Shown: piece after piece, positions 49,600 to 62,000 of the stretch
Layout: each line of letters opens with the position of its first letter
Numbering within the stretch: position 1 is the first letter of the stretch
DNA from: Hippophae tibetana
Lineage: Eukaryota > Streptophyta > Magnoliopsida > Rosales > Elaeagnaceae
Direction: 5' to 3'
Length of the DNA stretch: 64,000 nucleotides
NCBI GenBank assembly: GCA_037013495.1
Contig: CM072806.1
Span: forward strand, 2,666,001 to 2,730,000
The notes under the pieces: generated by a model
The model's input: the letters and a program-made list of their open reading frames with translations, nothing else
Database searches by the model: none
What the model was told of the DNA's origin: nothing
Translations under genes and position numbers: made by a program

Positions 49600-52580
49600 A
49601 TGGCATGGCTGTTGATTATTAGTTCTGTGATTGTTCTCTGGGTTGCTTCTCTTTGCAAAATTCTCCATCGTTCATGCTCACCTTCTAAGGGTGTCTTTTT
49701 AAATAATGGTGGGTGATATTCTGATATCTTTTATTGTAATAACTATTGCCTCACTCTTAGTCACTCATCATATATTATATCAGGAGACAATCATAAGCAC
49801 AGAAACGTTTTGCTGGTTATCGCTCATCCAGATGATGAGTCCATGTAAGCTTCAAATTTTCATTTTCATTTTGTGGGGAGATATATTATAAAGTTGTCTT
49901 CATCTGTTACTGTTTTTATATTATAGATTGTTTCTAATTCTTTCCAAAATGTTGGTTCAGTAAAATCTGCGTGAACTAATAACTAGTCAAGTATCCTGCA
50001 TCATTGATGTTTGAATATTATGTTGATCTGGCTCATTCTAAAATTTTACCTTAAAAGTAGTCATTGTGAACTGTTCATATTATCAGTCCAACTGAAATTT
50101 TCAATTTATATAAGCTTTTCTGTTCTATGAGTTATAGGTTCTTTATAATGGCAAATGGATAATTAGCAGCACTTTAGATTCCAAATACAAATCCTAATTT
50201 ATGTTACTTCATGCTTGTTGACACCTTATGCAACTTTTCTGCAGGTTCTTTTCACCAACGATAAACTACTTAACTTCGAGAGGGCAAAATCTACATGTAT
50301 TGTGCTTGTCTATTGGTAATACTATTTTTTTAAAACCATAATATTCATTCTTATGTTTATTTAATTACACTCTTTTGTTTCTATCCTTTTTCTTTATTTT
50401 GTGTCTTAGACTCCATTTGATTAAGTGTTGTAGGTATTGTTTCATCAATCATTCCCTATTTATCATCTCTACTGATTTTAGCTGACCACATATTCTATTT
50501 GTTTCTGGTAATGTTCTCTAGCTCATTTTATAGTTTACTTTCTTCTTCCCTGTAGGTGATGCAGATGGAAAAGGAAATGTTAGAAAAGAAGAGCTTTACC
50601 AGGCATGTGCAGTCCTAAAGGTGATTAATCCACTGTTAATCTTGGTTACTTGCTAGTTGCTACTATGGCGTGGTAATGAAATTTGCATATGGACAAAAGG
50701 ATGGGAAGCATTTGCATTACTGTTAAAAAGTGATATATATGTTGTTAACTATCAGAAATAAATAACATTCAATGTCATTGCATATAATAGTTGCATTCTA
50801 CCCTGGACCTAGGAGAGCACATTTAAACCTTTTACTTTGTGTTGGTTTTTCATGGTTTAAAGTGTGATTTCGATTTGCAGGTTCCACTCAATCAAGTGAA
50901 AGTTTTGAACCATCCAAATCTGCAGGTTATCCATACGTATGTACTGTTGTTTGAACTTTGAAATACCATGTTGAAGCATCTATAATTTCATCTGGTGCTA
51001 TCATTAGGATGGTTTTGGCAATGTTTGGAACCATGATTTGCTGGCAAACATCATCAAAACAGAGGTTATTAACTATGGCATTGACTTGGTAAGATTATGA
51101 CTAAATGGAATGTTTCTTCTATCCTTTTGCTTTAATTGTCTTTTCAGATCTTTTAGATGTACATTGTGGAACTACGAAGGTTTAAAAACTGTTTCAATAA
51201 TAAGTTCGGTGCTGTTTTGGTCATATGGGACTGGTGCACCTTAGTCCCTTTACCTTAGAAAAGGGAACCGATAGTCCTCTTTTTCTCATATTTGGTGCAC
51301 TTTGTGTCATTTTAAGTGGTAAAATTAGAATTAGACTTTAAAATAATTAGGAGCAACAATGTAAAAAAAGGGAGAAATATTTTTAGATTATTTTGAACCA
51401 TAATAAAAATGGAAATGACGTATTTGTTCTTGTAATTGTTGCAATGTGACTTGCACATAATAGTTTGTGTTATTTTCATAATATTGTAGATTATTTTAAT
51501 GCTGAATTCTAATTTAACTATCTGTAACAATCCAAAGTGCACCAAATATGAGAAGGGGACTATTGGTTCTTTCTGCACCGAACCCTCAATAATCATCTTT
51601 TCATTGGTTACTATTTCAATGCAGTTATTTTATAACATAATTATGCTGTCCATTTCTGATATTAAATTTTACACGAGTTTCTCCCAGATTATTACTTTTG
51701 ATAGCAACGGTGTTTCTGGTCATTGTAATCATTGCGACGTTCACCATGGGATCCGGTAAGTTGAATTTTTTTCTGTGATCACATTCAACCAACTTTTGCA
51801 TAGCTGAATATAATTCTTATTTTGAAATTTGTATATAATATTTCTTTATCCATGTTCTGAGCAGCAAGCTTCTGAATGATACTTCCCAAAAGAATGTTGA
51901 AGTCTGGGAACTTGTATGTTTTCTCCTACTTGCGTTTGGTTTCTTTGTTTTACCCTAACTTTATTCATTACGCAATACAACTTTATACTTGGGTTTTGAT
52001 GTTCTGACCGTACAAACTATGATTGTTCTAGCTGCATTATTTGATATTCATACTCAACATGTATACCAAAGGTATTCGTCCATTTCATATCTGTTAGCCA
52101 ATCTTGTTTATATGTTTGTCTCTTTGAGAATACCAGGTGAGTACCAACATACTCTGCAAGTACAGTGGACCTCTTGATATGTGGCTGTCCTTTTTATATG
52201 CCAAGCAAAACTCTAGCGTAGTCATGCATTGCTTGCTAAATGAGCATCCTCGAAAGAGCTTTAACGCTATGGCACAACATTCAAGCCAATGGGTTTGGTA
52301 TGTATATCCTTCCTCTTTTCAATAGGACTTGGAGGAAAACAAATTCAGTTACCTTTCTTTGCTAGTTTCCTATTTGTTACTTTGGATTTGTTTGTACATT
52401 TATGTAAAGAAATAGGAAAATGCTTTTTGTCATGCATCCATCAGTTCACAAAGACGTGTTTGAAGAACCCTCTTGTTTCTCTTGTTGACAAAATTGTATC
52501 TTTATTCTTACAGGTTCCGCAAGCTGTTTGTAACATTTTCTAGCTACACCTATGTGAACACATTAAGAAAGATCAACTAG
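49600..52580 (+). CDS. PIGL: N-acetylglucosaminyl-phosphatidylinositol de-N-acetylase (PIG-L), 258 aa
   Basis: Ten exons join in phase: 49600-49708, 49784-49844, 50245-50315, 50556-50620, 50881-50925, 51008-51088, 51688-51755, 51865-51913, 52137-52297 and 52514-52580. The total is 777 bases including the stop, 258 residues, the usual length. Residues 2-22 form an N-terminal membrane anchor. AHPDDE (50-55) is the zinc-binding signature of the PIG-L/LmbE family, followed by SPTINYL. HCNHCDVHHG holds further zinc-ligand histidines. The C-terminus reads WVWFRKLFVTFSSYTYVNTL. The enzyme removes the acetyl group from GlcNAc-PI, the second step of GPI-anchor synthesis, on the cytoplasmic face of the ER. 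All signature residues are present and no disruption is seen. Confidence 0.95.
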
Positions 52581-55092
52581 GTGTCAAGGAGACTGCATTG
52601 TAGATTGTTAGGCTTGCACATACTTGCAGTTTTGCAACTTAACTTTGAGTGCCGTATGTCTACATAAATTTTTGATATACAACTTCACTAGTTTTGGGAT
52701 GATTCGTTAACCACTTGCCTGATTTGGCATTTCAATACTTGTAGTTTGTTGAGAAACTTTCCAGTGAGGGCTGTTCTTTGATATTCATGGAGTAGACATT
52801 AAACTTTGATACTAAGGATTATCAAATCCTAAATGTGAATCGATAACATTTACATTTAATCACTAAGCTTAGCAGGAGCTGTAAGATTGTCTAACCTGCT
52901 AGCCGTTGTTTCATAGCTTAAGCCCTAAATAAATGAATTTTTGAGATTTGATAAATATATCTCAAAATTATGTAAGTAATTTATGCACAACTAATGTACA
53001 ATTTCATATTATTTCTTTAGGTCATGATATTATTAAGAATTGGTGGGAATTGATCATGCTTTATCTACTTTGAAAGCATATATCCAACCAAATGATTATC
53101 CATAGTTTGTATATTATTAAAACTTACAATTTTGAGATTATTTTTTTAAACTCTAAAAACCTGCAAATTTGGAGCCTCTCGTTTTCGTGGTTGGACGTGA
53201 GTATTATAAAGAAGAGGCTACTAAATTAGCCTACATTTATGATAAGGTTCTAATCCATTTTAATATTCGTATTAACTTTTGATCATATCCATAAATCAAG
53301 CGAGAAGAGAATTTGATATGGTTATGGTGCCTTTGGTTAAAAGTTTAAGGTTTAATTTCCAACTTTTATACCCAATACTCAAAATCAATGTTTATTGTTT
53401 GAATTAAAAAAAAAAAAAAACGAGAAGACAATAGTCATCCTACCATATCTGATACATGTCATCCTTACTTTTCCAGGATATGCATAGCTTCAATATCTCT
53501 TATTTTTAATTAGTCTTATCGTTTTTCTTCTCTATGGTTTTATCATAATTTTTATTCACATTTTTTTAAAAATAGCTTTTGGAGTTCCTTGGCTTTTAAA
53601 CGGATGTATTTTAATCCTTAAATTTTTAAAAGTAGTAATATAAATCTATTACTTATTTTCAAAAGACACAATTTCATTTTAGCCTAACTATTTTAATCTT
53701 ATTACAATTGAGATATGTAAAACTCACGCGCCATTGTGAATAAGGGATGGATTTGTCATTAATAAAGATAATTAATAATTGTTAATTTTTGGAAGAAATA
53801 TAAATATTTTTATATTCAAAAAAATTCCCACTTATTCCTATTATCATATTATTTTTATATATTTAAATAATAATCAAATTAAAATAAATAGATGTTCATC
53901 TTTAATTGTCTCGGGAGCTTTTTACTCTATGTAACAAGATTTAGATAATTAAAATAAACTAAATATACGTACATCTTTAAAATCATCAATTTATGCGATC
54001 TTGTCTCCTCTTCCTCCTCCTCCTCCTCTCAAGTGTAGCTTTTTACTCCAGAAGATTTAGAAAATAAAGATAAATAAATGATTGAAAGTAGATTATAGAA
54101 CAAAAAAATGATATAACATAATTGTTTGGACAGTTCAAGCAAACTTATCAATCCAAAATGTAAGATAAAACACCTCAAATGTATTATCGGTATAACAACC
54201 CGAGCTCAATAATTAACTCGAGCTTATAAGCAGGCCGAACCATAAGATATAATAACTTAAAATGTATTAACAAGTAAAAAATTAATTTTAAGGAATTAAA
54301 TCTCCTATATAATTGACCATCAGATCTAGATAAAATCAACTTCGATCCATAATATGTTATACTTTATATCAATTATACATCTTTAACGTGTAAATATATG
54401 TACATATTATATAACTAATACATGTATTTATAATGTTTTATAAATATATGAACTTATAGTATCATACATTTAACTAATTATTTTAATTTCTTTCTAAGTT
54501 TTCCGTGAAAATAGCATTAACATTATAAATTTATTTAATAAATTTTAAATTTTTGAAATAAAAAATGTGAACCAACTTAAAAGGTATGTTAACTTATAAA
54601 TATCGTCGGCTAATTTAGAAGCTCTTCCGAAAGAAACTACTTTAGCCTACATTTCTTAGTTAATCCACGTTAATGTGAATTAATAAAGAAAAAATGGGGG
54701 CTAATTAGGCTGGTCTAGTTCCTAATTACTATAGAGGGCATCTCAGAAAGAAGAAAAAAAGAAGAAATACAGAAATCAATTCATAGAAGGTCTCATTTCC
54801 TGGAAATTTTGAAAGCTCCGAAGGCTCTCTCTCTCTCTCTCTCTCTCCCCCCAAATAATTTATAAAGACCCTTTGGATAAAAAACATATAACATGAATTC
54901 CACTTTACAGATTTGCCATCCACTTTTAAATTTAAACATTGATGTTTTAGAGCCATTAAATAACAAACACACGCACCTACTCTTCCCTACTCTTCCCTCA
55001 CTCTTCGAATGATCCACCTTCATTAATCTTCCTAAATCCAACGAAATATAATACCCAATTTTCAGTTTTACTCTTTTTTGCTTTCAATCGCC
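52581..55092. other. Intergenic region and promoter/5' UTR of the HLTF-like gene
   Basis: The first few hundred bases are likely the PIG-L 3' UTR. The rest is AT-rich without coding signal. A (CT)11 tract at 54825-54846 lies about 250 bases before the next start codon and may belong to its 5' leader. Confidence 0.55.
54825..54846 (+). repeat. (CT)11 microsatellite upstream of the HLTF-like gene
   Basis: Eleven CT units followed by a short C run, on the coding strand of the downstream gene. Confidence 0.9.
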
Positions 55093-58000
55093 ATGGACGA
55101 AGACTACAGGTTTTATTTAGACCAGTTCTTCCCAGAAAGTGATTCTCCTTTCTCTTCCCTAGACTCACAATCAGCCTCTTCCCCCTCTGAAACCTACATG
55201 CTTGGCTTTGTAATTTCCAACATTGTTGGTATTCAGTACTACTCTAGCACTATTAGTGGCAGAGAAATGGTGGGTCTAGTACGCGAACCCCTAAACCCTT
55301 ACGATTCTAACGCCATTAAAGTCCTCAATACAAGGATGCAACAGGTTGGTCATATTGAACGCACTGTTGCTGCTATTTTAGCACCACTTATAGATTCCAA
55401 TTTGATAGCTGTTGAGGGAATTGTGCCCAATTCGCGTGCTTTATCTAACAGGTTTAAAATTACTTGTCAAATTCACATTTTCGCGCAAATTGAAGCTTTT
55501 CCCAATATAAAACAGAGGATTTCAAGAGGTGGGTTGCAGTTGATTTCGGATTCTGATGCATCGTTCACATTATCGGAGGCTATGGTGGTTAAAGAGCAGA
55601 AAGCTGACAAGAAATTTAAGAGTGTTGATCAGATTTTCAAGTTGGTGGATAAGAACGTGAGCAAAAAGGGTGCATTGAAAGCATTGGATCCGCCAAATGA
55701 AGTAATAAAGTCTGAGCTTTTTGTACATCAGAAAGAAGGGTTGGGATGGTTGGTGCATAGGGAGAATTCTGGTGAATTGCCTCCATTTTGGGAAGATAAA
55801 GATGGGTCTTTTGTGAATGTGTTGACTAATTATCAAACTGATAAGAGACCTGAGCCACTAAGAGGTGGGATTTTTGCAGATGATATGGGACTGGGTAAGA
55901 CTTTAACCTTACTTTCTCTAATTGCTTTGGATAAGTGCTGTAGCCTAACTACTTCTGGAACTAGTAGTATTGTTGTGGATGTGAAATTAGATGAAATAGA
56001 GGAAGACATTGAAGGGTCTTCTAGCTTAGGTGCTAAGAAAGGCAAGAGGGTGAGGACGACTAACAAAGGTGGAGGGTCAAGGAAGAAACATAAGAATGAG
56101 GATAGACTTTTGGATAAGAATGTAGAAGGAATCGGTAGTAAGACAACTTTGATTGTGTGCCCTCCTTCTGTATTTTCAACATGGGTGACTCAGCTAGGAG
56201 AGCACACCATTCCTGGTAAGTTGAAGGTGTATATGTATTATGGGGATAGAACTAAGAGCGCTGAAGAGCTTAAAAAGTATGACATTGTGTTGACTACTTA
56301 TAGTACACTAGCAACTGAATATTCTTGGTCAAATTCCCCTGCTAAAGATGTTTTGTGGAGAAGAGTGATTTTGGATGAGGCACACATGATTAAGAATGTG
56401 AATTCTGTTCAAAGTAAAGCTGTCAGTAGTTTGAAGGCTGATCGAAGGTGGGCAGTTACAGGAACACCCATTCAGAATGGCTCATTTGATTTGTTTTCTC
56501 TGATGGTGTTTCTGCGTTTTGAGCCATTTTCAATCAAGAGCTACTGGCAAAGCTTGGTCCAGCGTCCACTTGCTCAGGGTAATCAAAAGGGGCTCTCACG
56601 TTTGCAGGTGGGAGATATTTTATTAATTGAAAACTATGAGAAAATTCCAAATTGTGCATGTTTTGGTGGATGCTATATTTTTCCATTACAGAGTTTCATT
56701 TTGTACCGTGTATATTTGCATGAAGTTTGTTTATTATGTTTCTCAAAAGTTTGCATGAATCAAGAATTTTTAAGTTCGATATTTTCTTGATTGTTGATTG
56801 TGTCAAACTTTCTTGCTTAAGTAGAAGACCTTTAAAGAATCTCTTTTCGTGTAGTGGCGTGGATATTCGCCATGATATAAAATTATTGCTTAGTTGGATT
56901 TTACTAGACTTTTCAAATTTTATTCTCTTTGAGATTGTTACATAGAATTGAAGTCCACTGGAAAAGCTGCTTTTATTTTTCTCACAACTTACATCAACTG
57001 GGTCTTTTATATACTTTTCATATATATTTAAGTATGAATTCATGTTGCGTATGCTGCAATGGTTTCAGATCTTAATGGCAACCATTTCTTTGCGAAGAAC
57101 AAAGGAAAGTGGACTAATTGGATTGCCATCAAAAACTATAGAGACATGCTATCTGGAACTTTCTGGAGAGGAGCGTAAACTGTATGATCAGATGGAAGAA
57201 GAAGGAAAAAATATTGTTCGGGGATATATTGGTTCTGGTAGTTTAATGCACAACTATTCAACTGTGCTTAGTATAATCTTACGACTTCGTCAAATATGCA
57301 CTGATTTGGCCTTGTGCCCTTCAGATATGAAGTCACTGCTCCCTTCTCACAACATTGAAGGTACTGCAAAATTAATATTTTTTTTCTTTGTTGATGTTTA
57401 CTGTTACAATTACCCTATTTGTTAGGGTGGACGTAAATGAAGAAAATACCCTAACTTTGAGAATATGATATTTAGTCTATTTATTTACAAAAATGATGCC
57501 AAAAAAAAACATTTAATAATTTAAAATTTATTTTTTTAAAAAATAAAATTATCAGTGGTATTCCAGTCATAAGGTGGGAGTAAAAGACCACAATATCCTC
57601 ACCAATTATGTTTGTAATTTTTTTAGTTTGATAAGGGTGGAGGTAAATGACGAAAATACCCTCACTAGTATTTAAAAAAAATTATCAATAAAAATCTTTT
57701 TATGATTTTTTTTTTAAGTAAAAGGATTAATAAGCACCTTTTTAAAGTTAGAGAACTAAACAATATTTTTTTCTAATGAATATTATATTCATTTAGTGAT
57801 TATGAATATAGAAAAGTATGCATTCAGGAGAATCATGACAGTCATAATCTTCTTATATAGTCTCGTTCCAATTTCCACGGTCAGAGCAACAAATTATTAT
57901 CTACTGCATTGTATCAACGTTATCACGAAGTTATGTAATCTAAAAGCAAAACTTAAGTCGATTTGGGGATCAGCAGATAGTATGTTGCTAGTTTGAAGTT

Positions 58001-59045
58001 AAGGATTTTGCCTATCATGATTGAGTTACACTAGAATAAACCTATAGCTCTAGATGTAGAGAAATTAGTGAAATTAACTTGTACAAGTATGGTTTATATA
58101 TTGATACATTTCAGTAATGCTTCGTTGTTCGTAATGTTTATATATTTTTGATAGCTATTATATTTGACATATTTTGTTACCTACATTACCAATTATTGTT
58201 GGATGATATTCGTGTACACTAACAAAATCTGATTCTTAACAGATGTATCTAACAACCCGGATTTGCTGAAAAAGATGGTTGAGATTTTGCAAGATGGTGA
58301 AGATTTCGATTGTCCAATTTGCATATCTCCACCAACTGATGTTATAATTACGAGTTGTGCTCATATTTTCTGTCAAGCTTGTATTGTAAAGACCCTACAA
58401 CATACTAAGTCCACTTGTCCTCTTTGCCGATATCCTTTGAAACAATCTAACCTATTCTCAGCTCCTCCTGAGTCTTCTGATTCAGACAACATGGCTTCGT
58501 TGAAACCAACCACATCTTCTAAAGTGAGTGCCTTAGTAAAACTTCTCGTGGCAACAAGGGATGAAAACCCGGCTAGTAAATCAGTTATATTTTCACAATT
58601 TAGAAAGATGTTGATATTGTTAGAGGAGCCACTTAAAGCAGCTGGTTTCAAGATATTGCGCTTAGATGGGTCAATGAATGCGAAAAAACGCTCCCAAGTA
58701 ATAGAAGACTTTGGAGTTACAGGGGAAGACTGTCCTACAATCTTGCTTGCAAGCCTTAAGGCTTCAGGAACTGGTATAAATCTTACTGCAGCATCTACAG
58801 TCTATTTTTTGGAGCCATGGTGGAACCCGGCAGTTGAAGAACAAGCAATGGACCGGGTTCATAGAATTGGGCAAAAGGAGAATGTGAAGATTGTAAGGTT
58901 AATTGCTAGAAACAGCATTGAAGAGAGGATATTAGAATTGCAAGAAAAGAAGAAGAAACTCGCAAGGGAAGCTTTCGGACAGAAAGTGTCTAAAGATCGA
59001 AGAGAAGTCGGACTAAATGATGTCCGTGCCCTCATGGCTTTGTAA
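55093..59045 (+). CDS. SMARCA3L1: HIRAN-SNF2-RING helicase/translocase, HLTF/Rad5 family (869 aa)
   Basis: Three exons, 55093-56607, 57069-57360 and 58243-59045, join in phase to give 869 residues. The start is the ATG at 55093. Domains in order: HIRAN (about 35-125; GFVISNIVGIQYY, LVREPLNPYDSNAIKV), SNF2 ATPase with Walker A DDMGLGKT (263-270) and DEAH (428-431), C3HC4 RING inserted between the helicase lobes (CPIC at 626 to CPLC at 664), and the C-terminal helicase lobe (RLDGSMNAKKR, LASLKASGTGINL, QAMDRVHRIGQ). This layout is that of HLTF and Rad5: ubiquitin ligases and DNA translocases that act at stalled replication forks in the nucleus. It is closest, from memory, to Arabidopsis At5g05130 (SMARCA3-like 1). 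All catalytic motifs are intact. Confidence 0.95.
57424..57665 (+). repeat. Duplicated ~32-bp motif in HLTF-like intron 2
   Basis: AGGGTGGACGTAAATGAAGA... at 57424-57455 recurs as AGGGTGGAGGTAAATGACGA... at about 57635-57665, with T- and A-rich sequence between. It is possibly a small decayed transposon within the intron. Confidence 0.6.
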
Positions 59046-62000
59046 GCTACAGTGTTAGATCATGCAACTTTTTTCCCCTTTCTTTTGTCTGCAGTTTGTG
59101 CAAATTTTGTGTCAATAGATGGAGTATATGATAATCTCCATCTTCATGGTTCAACCACTCTGAGATTTCTTAGTCATTTTGTGATGCATTGGTAGCTGGT
59201 GTTCAAACTAACTCTATTTCTCTGAACGATTTGATAGTTTTAGAGGGCGGCTCTATCTTTTTTGTGCAAGTTTTTGGTATGTGTAAGTAGTTCAGTGTTT
59301 GAACTTTAATGGCATAATTGACATGAGAACTATTATATAGTAATCATAACTCATTTCTCATTGGATACAACACGTGGTCTTAATTATTTATTAATAATAC
59401 TGTATTATATTGCAGGATATACATAAAGTTTGTTGGTAGGTGGTTTAACTAATTCAATTGGGACACATGAAAATACATTTTTCACATGAATGGATGTACT
59501 GATATTTCACATGAAAAACATTTTTTTTTAGAAAATAAATAAATAAAAAAGGTATAGTGACCTATATTTAAGATGTTCTAAGAATTATTATATATTTTGG
59601 TATAAATAAATTATTATTGATCAACAAAAAAATTTTTTATCCAAACGACCACTAATAAAGTGATAAAAGTTTGCAATTGTTTTGAAAATATTATGGCTCT
59701 CAAGTTAAAATATAAATTTTGCAATTTATTTAGCCAAAAATAAATAAATTACATGAAGGTACACCAAATGCAATGCCAAGTATTATATTCGAAGGTCCAA
59801 AAAATATCCTGCAACAAATTAACAAAGTGGAAAGATTAGCTTCAAGTGAGTCGGTGAAAATTCCAAACAAGAAGTCATCTAATTAGATTGATTTTATTTA
59901 TTTTAATTTTCTTTAAATAAAAAATATATACTGTGTTTTTTAAAAAATATATTATTTGGTTTTTTGCCCAACTTAAAATGCTAAAACACGTGAGTTTTTG
60001 ACTATGACATTTTAGAAAACAACAAGAGACTAAATAAATAAAAAATCAGCCAATACTTTTCATTAATTTGATTAAATTAAATAATCGTTTAGATAATATG
60101 AGAAATAAATTTTTGAGTTTGACCTACAAATATTCTTCTCAGGAATTTAAGAACCTGATATGAAAATGAAACCACTTGACTTGACTGGTGAAGGAAATTT
60201 TTTTATTACAATATTTTTTTTTATTTTTTAGAGACCGTAAGTTTTATCACTACTCATAATACATACTCTTTTAAAAAGGGTAATAAATGCAAAATACGTA
60301 TAGGAGTTAAAAGAAATGTGAGAAAAAAACTATATTATTAAGATTATCTCTCTCTTCAAGAACATTGCTACTCCAATAGTATTTTTTTAAAAAATTAGTG
60401 AAGACCGATGCGGTTAATTAGGACTTATTTAACTGAATGATTTAAAAATTGTTTTCTGATTTTAAAAACAAAAAAAAAAGGAAAACTTTGTTTTCACAAA
60501 TAATAATGTATTTGGTTATTATTTTTTAAAACAATATATTTTAAAAAATAAAAATTGAAAATAACTTGATGTTTTTATTATTTTTAAGAAAATTAAAACA
60601 TACAGAACATGAGTAGATTTTTTTCTTTTCTTTTCTTTGATAAGTTGGTTTAAATTTTCTCCACCTTTTCATTTTTTTAATAATAACTTTTTTATAATAT
60701 TCACCAACTTGTAATTATTATGATCACCAAAGTTTAATAATAAATTTTTTTAAATAATTTTCATCAAATTATAATTACTAAATTATTATTCTCATTATAT
60801 TAATTAATTAAATTATCATATTACCAACAAAAAAACTTTGTAACCATATTTTTTTGTTTTTTAAATAGCTTTTTTAAATAATGTCCAAACACCTCATTAT
60901 TTTTAAAAGCTATTGAAAATTGTATTTAAATTATGATTTAAAAACAACTTTTAAAAATAATTTTTCAATTAAACATCCAAACAAGTACTTAATAACTTTC
61001 TTACAATTTTAATTATTTTATTTTTTTAAAGAATAAGTCCTGATTCCTCTCTTTTTCTCAATCTCATATTGTGCAAAATCATTTTTAACTGTATTTTTTT
61101 TTCATGATTGAGCTTAAAAGGATGGGAAAGTTATTACGAAACTCCTTGAAATTTTTCAAAATTATAAAAATATCATTTAAATTTAAAAAATAAATAATTA
61201 TATGCTTTCAATTATTATTAATTTTCTTACAATATTCTTCAATTTTATAATTTTTATTGATTTTATTGCATATACATATTTAAAAAATTAAGAAATAGTG
61301 ATGAGAAGAAATACAATTTTTATTTTCAAATTTATAGAATTTTTTTGTTGTTTCGAAAAATATGAAGGGAGTTATTTATAATTGACTCTAAAACGATATA
61401 TCAGAAACTCTTTCGAACTCAAAAGTATACTGCAACGATGTTAATTTAAATGAATTTTCTTAAAATCCAAAGTATTTACAAATTTAAATAAATATATATA
61501 TATATATATGAATGAAAAGCCGTTTAAATCTCTTACATTTAATAAAATTGTATATTATTACGTGTGTTTATTAGACAAGTTAACACAAATCCATTACTTT
61601 TATAAAAAAATTACAATAATTTATTTTGTAATTATAATAAACTTGATTTTTTTAAAGATAATAAATTATTATTATCTTTTTTAAATTTATATTATATAAA
61701 AGATTAAAATATAATTTTATGGGACTTTTATTACTCATTTTCTAAAATATAATACACGCGTCTGAACTTTTAAGCAGACACTAATTGAGTGTTTTGCATT
61801 TAATACCCATGACTGATAAATAGACCATATCTAATGTCACTAATGATATGCATGCATAGAATCGAATATGTAATTTATTTATAAATATATATAATGGAAT
61901 ACAGTAAAGATTTTTATTTTCTTAGTTACATAATTTGAAACACTTGGAATATGTTATTGTATATTTCATAAATAATGAGTAATAAGTAGAGAGTATAAAC

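Noticed and set aside
55280..55320. Telomere-like CCCTAAACCC word
   Set aside because: It lies inside the first exon of the HLTF-like gene and encodes conserved HIRAN residues (EPLNPYDSN).
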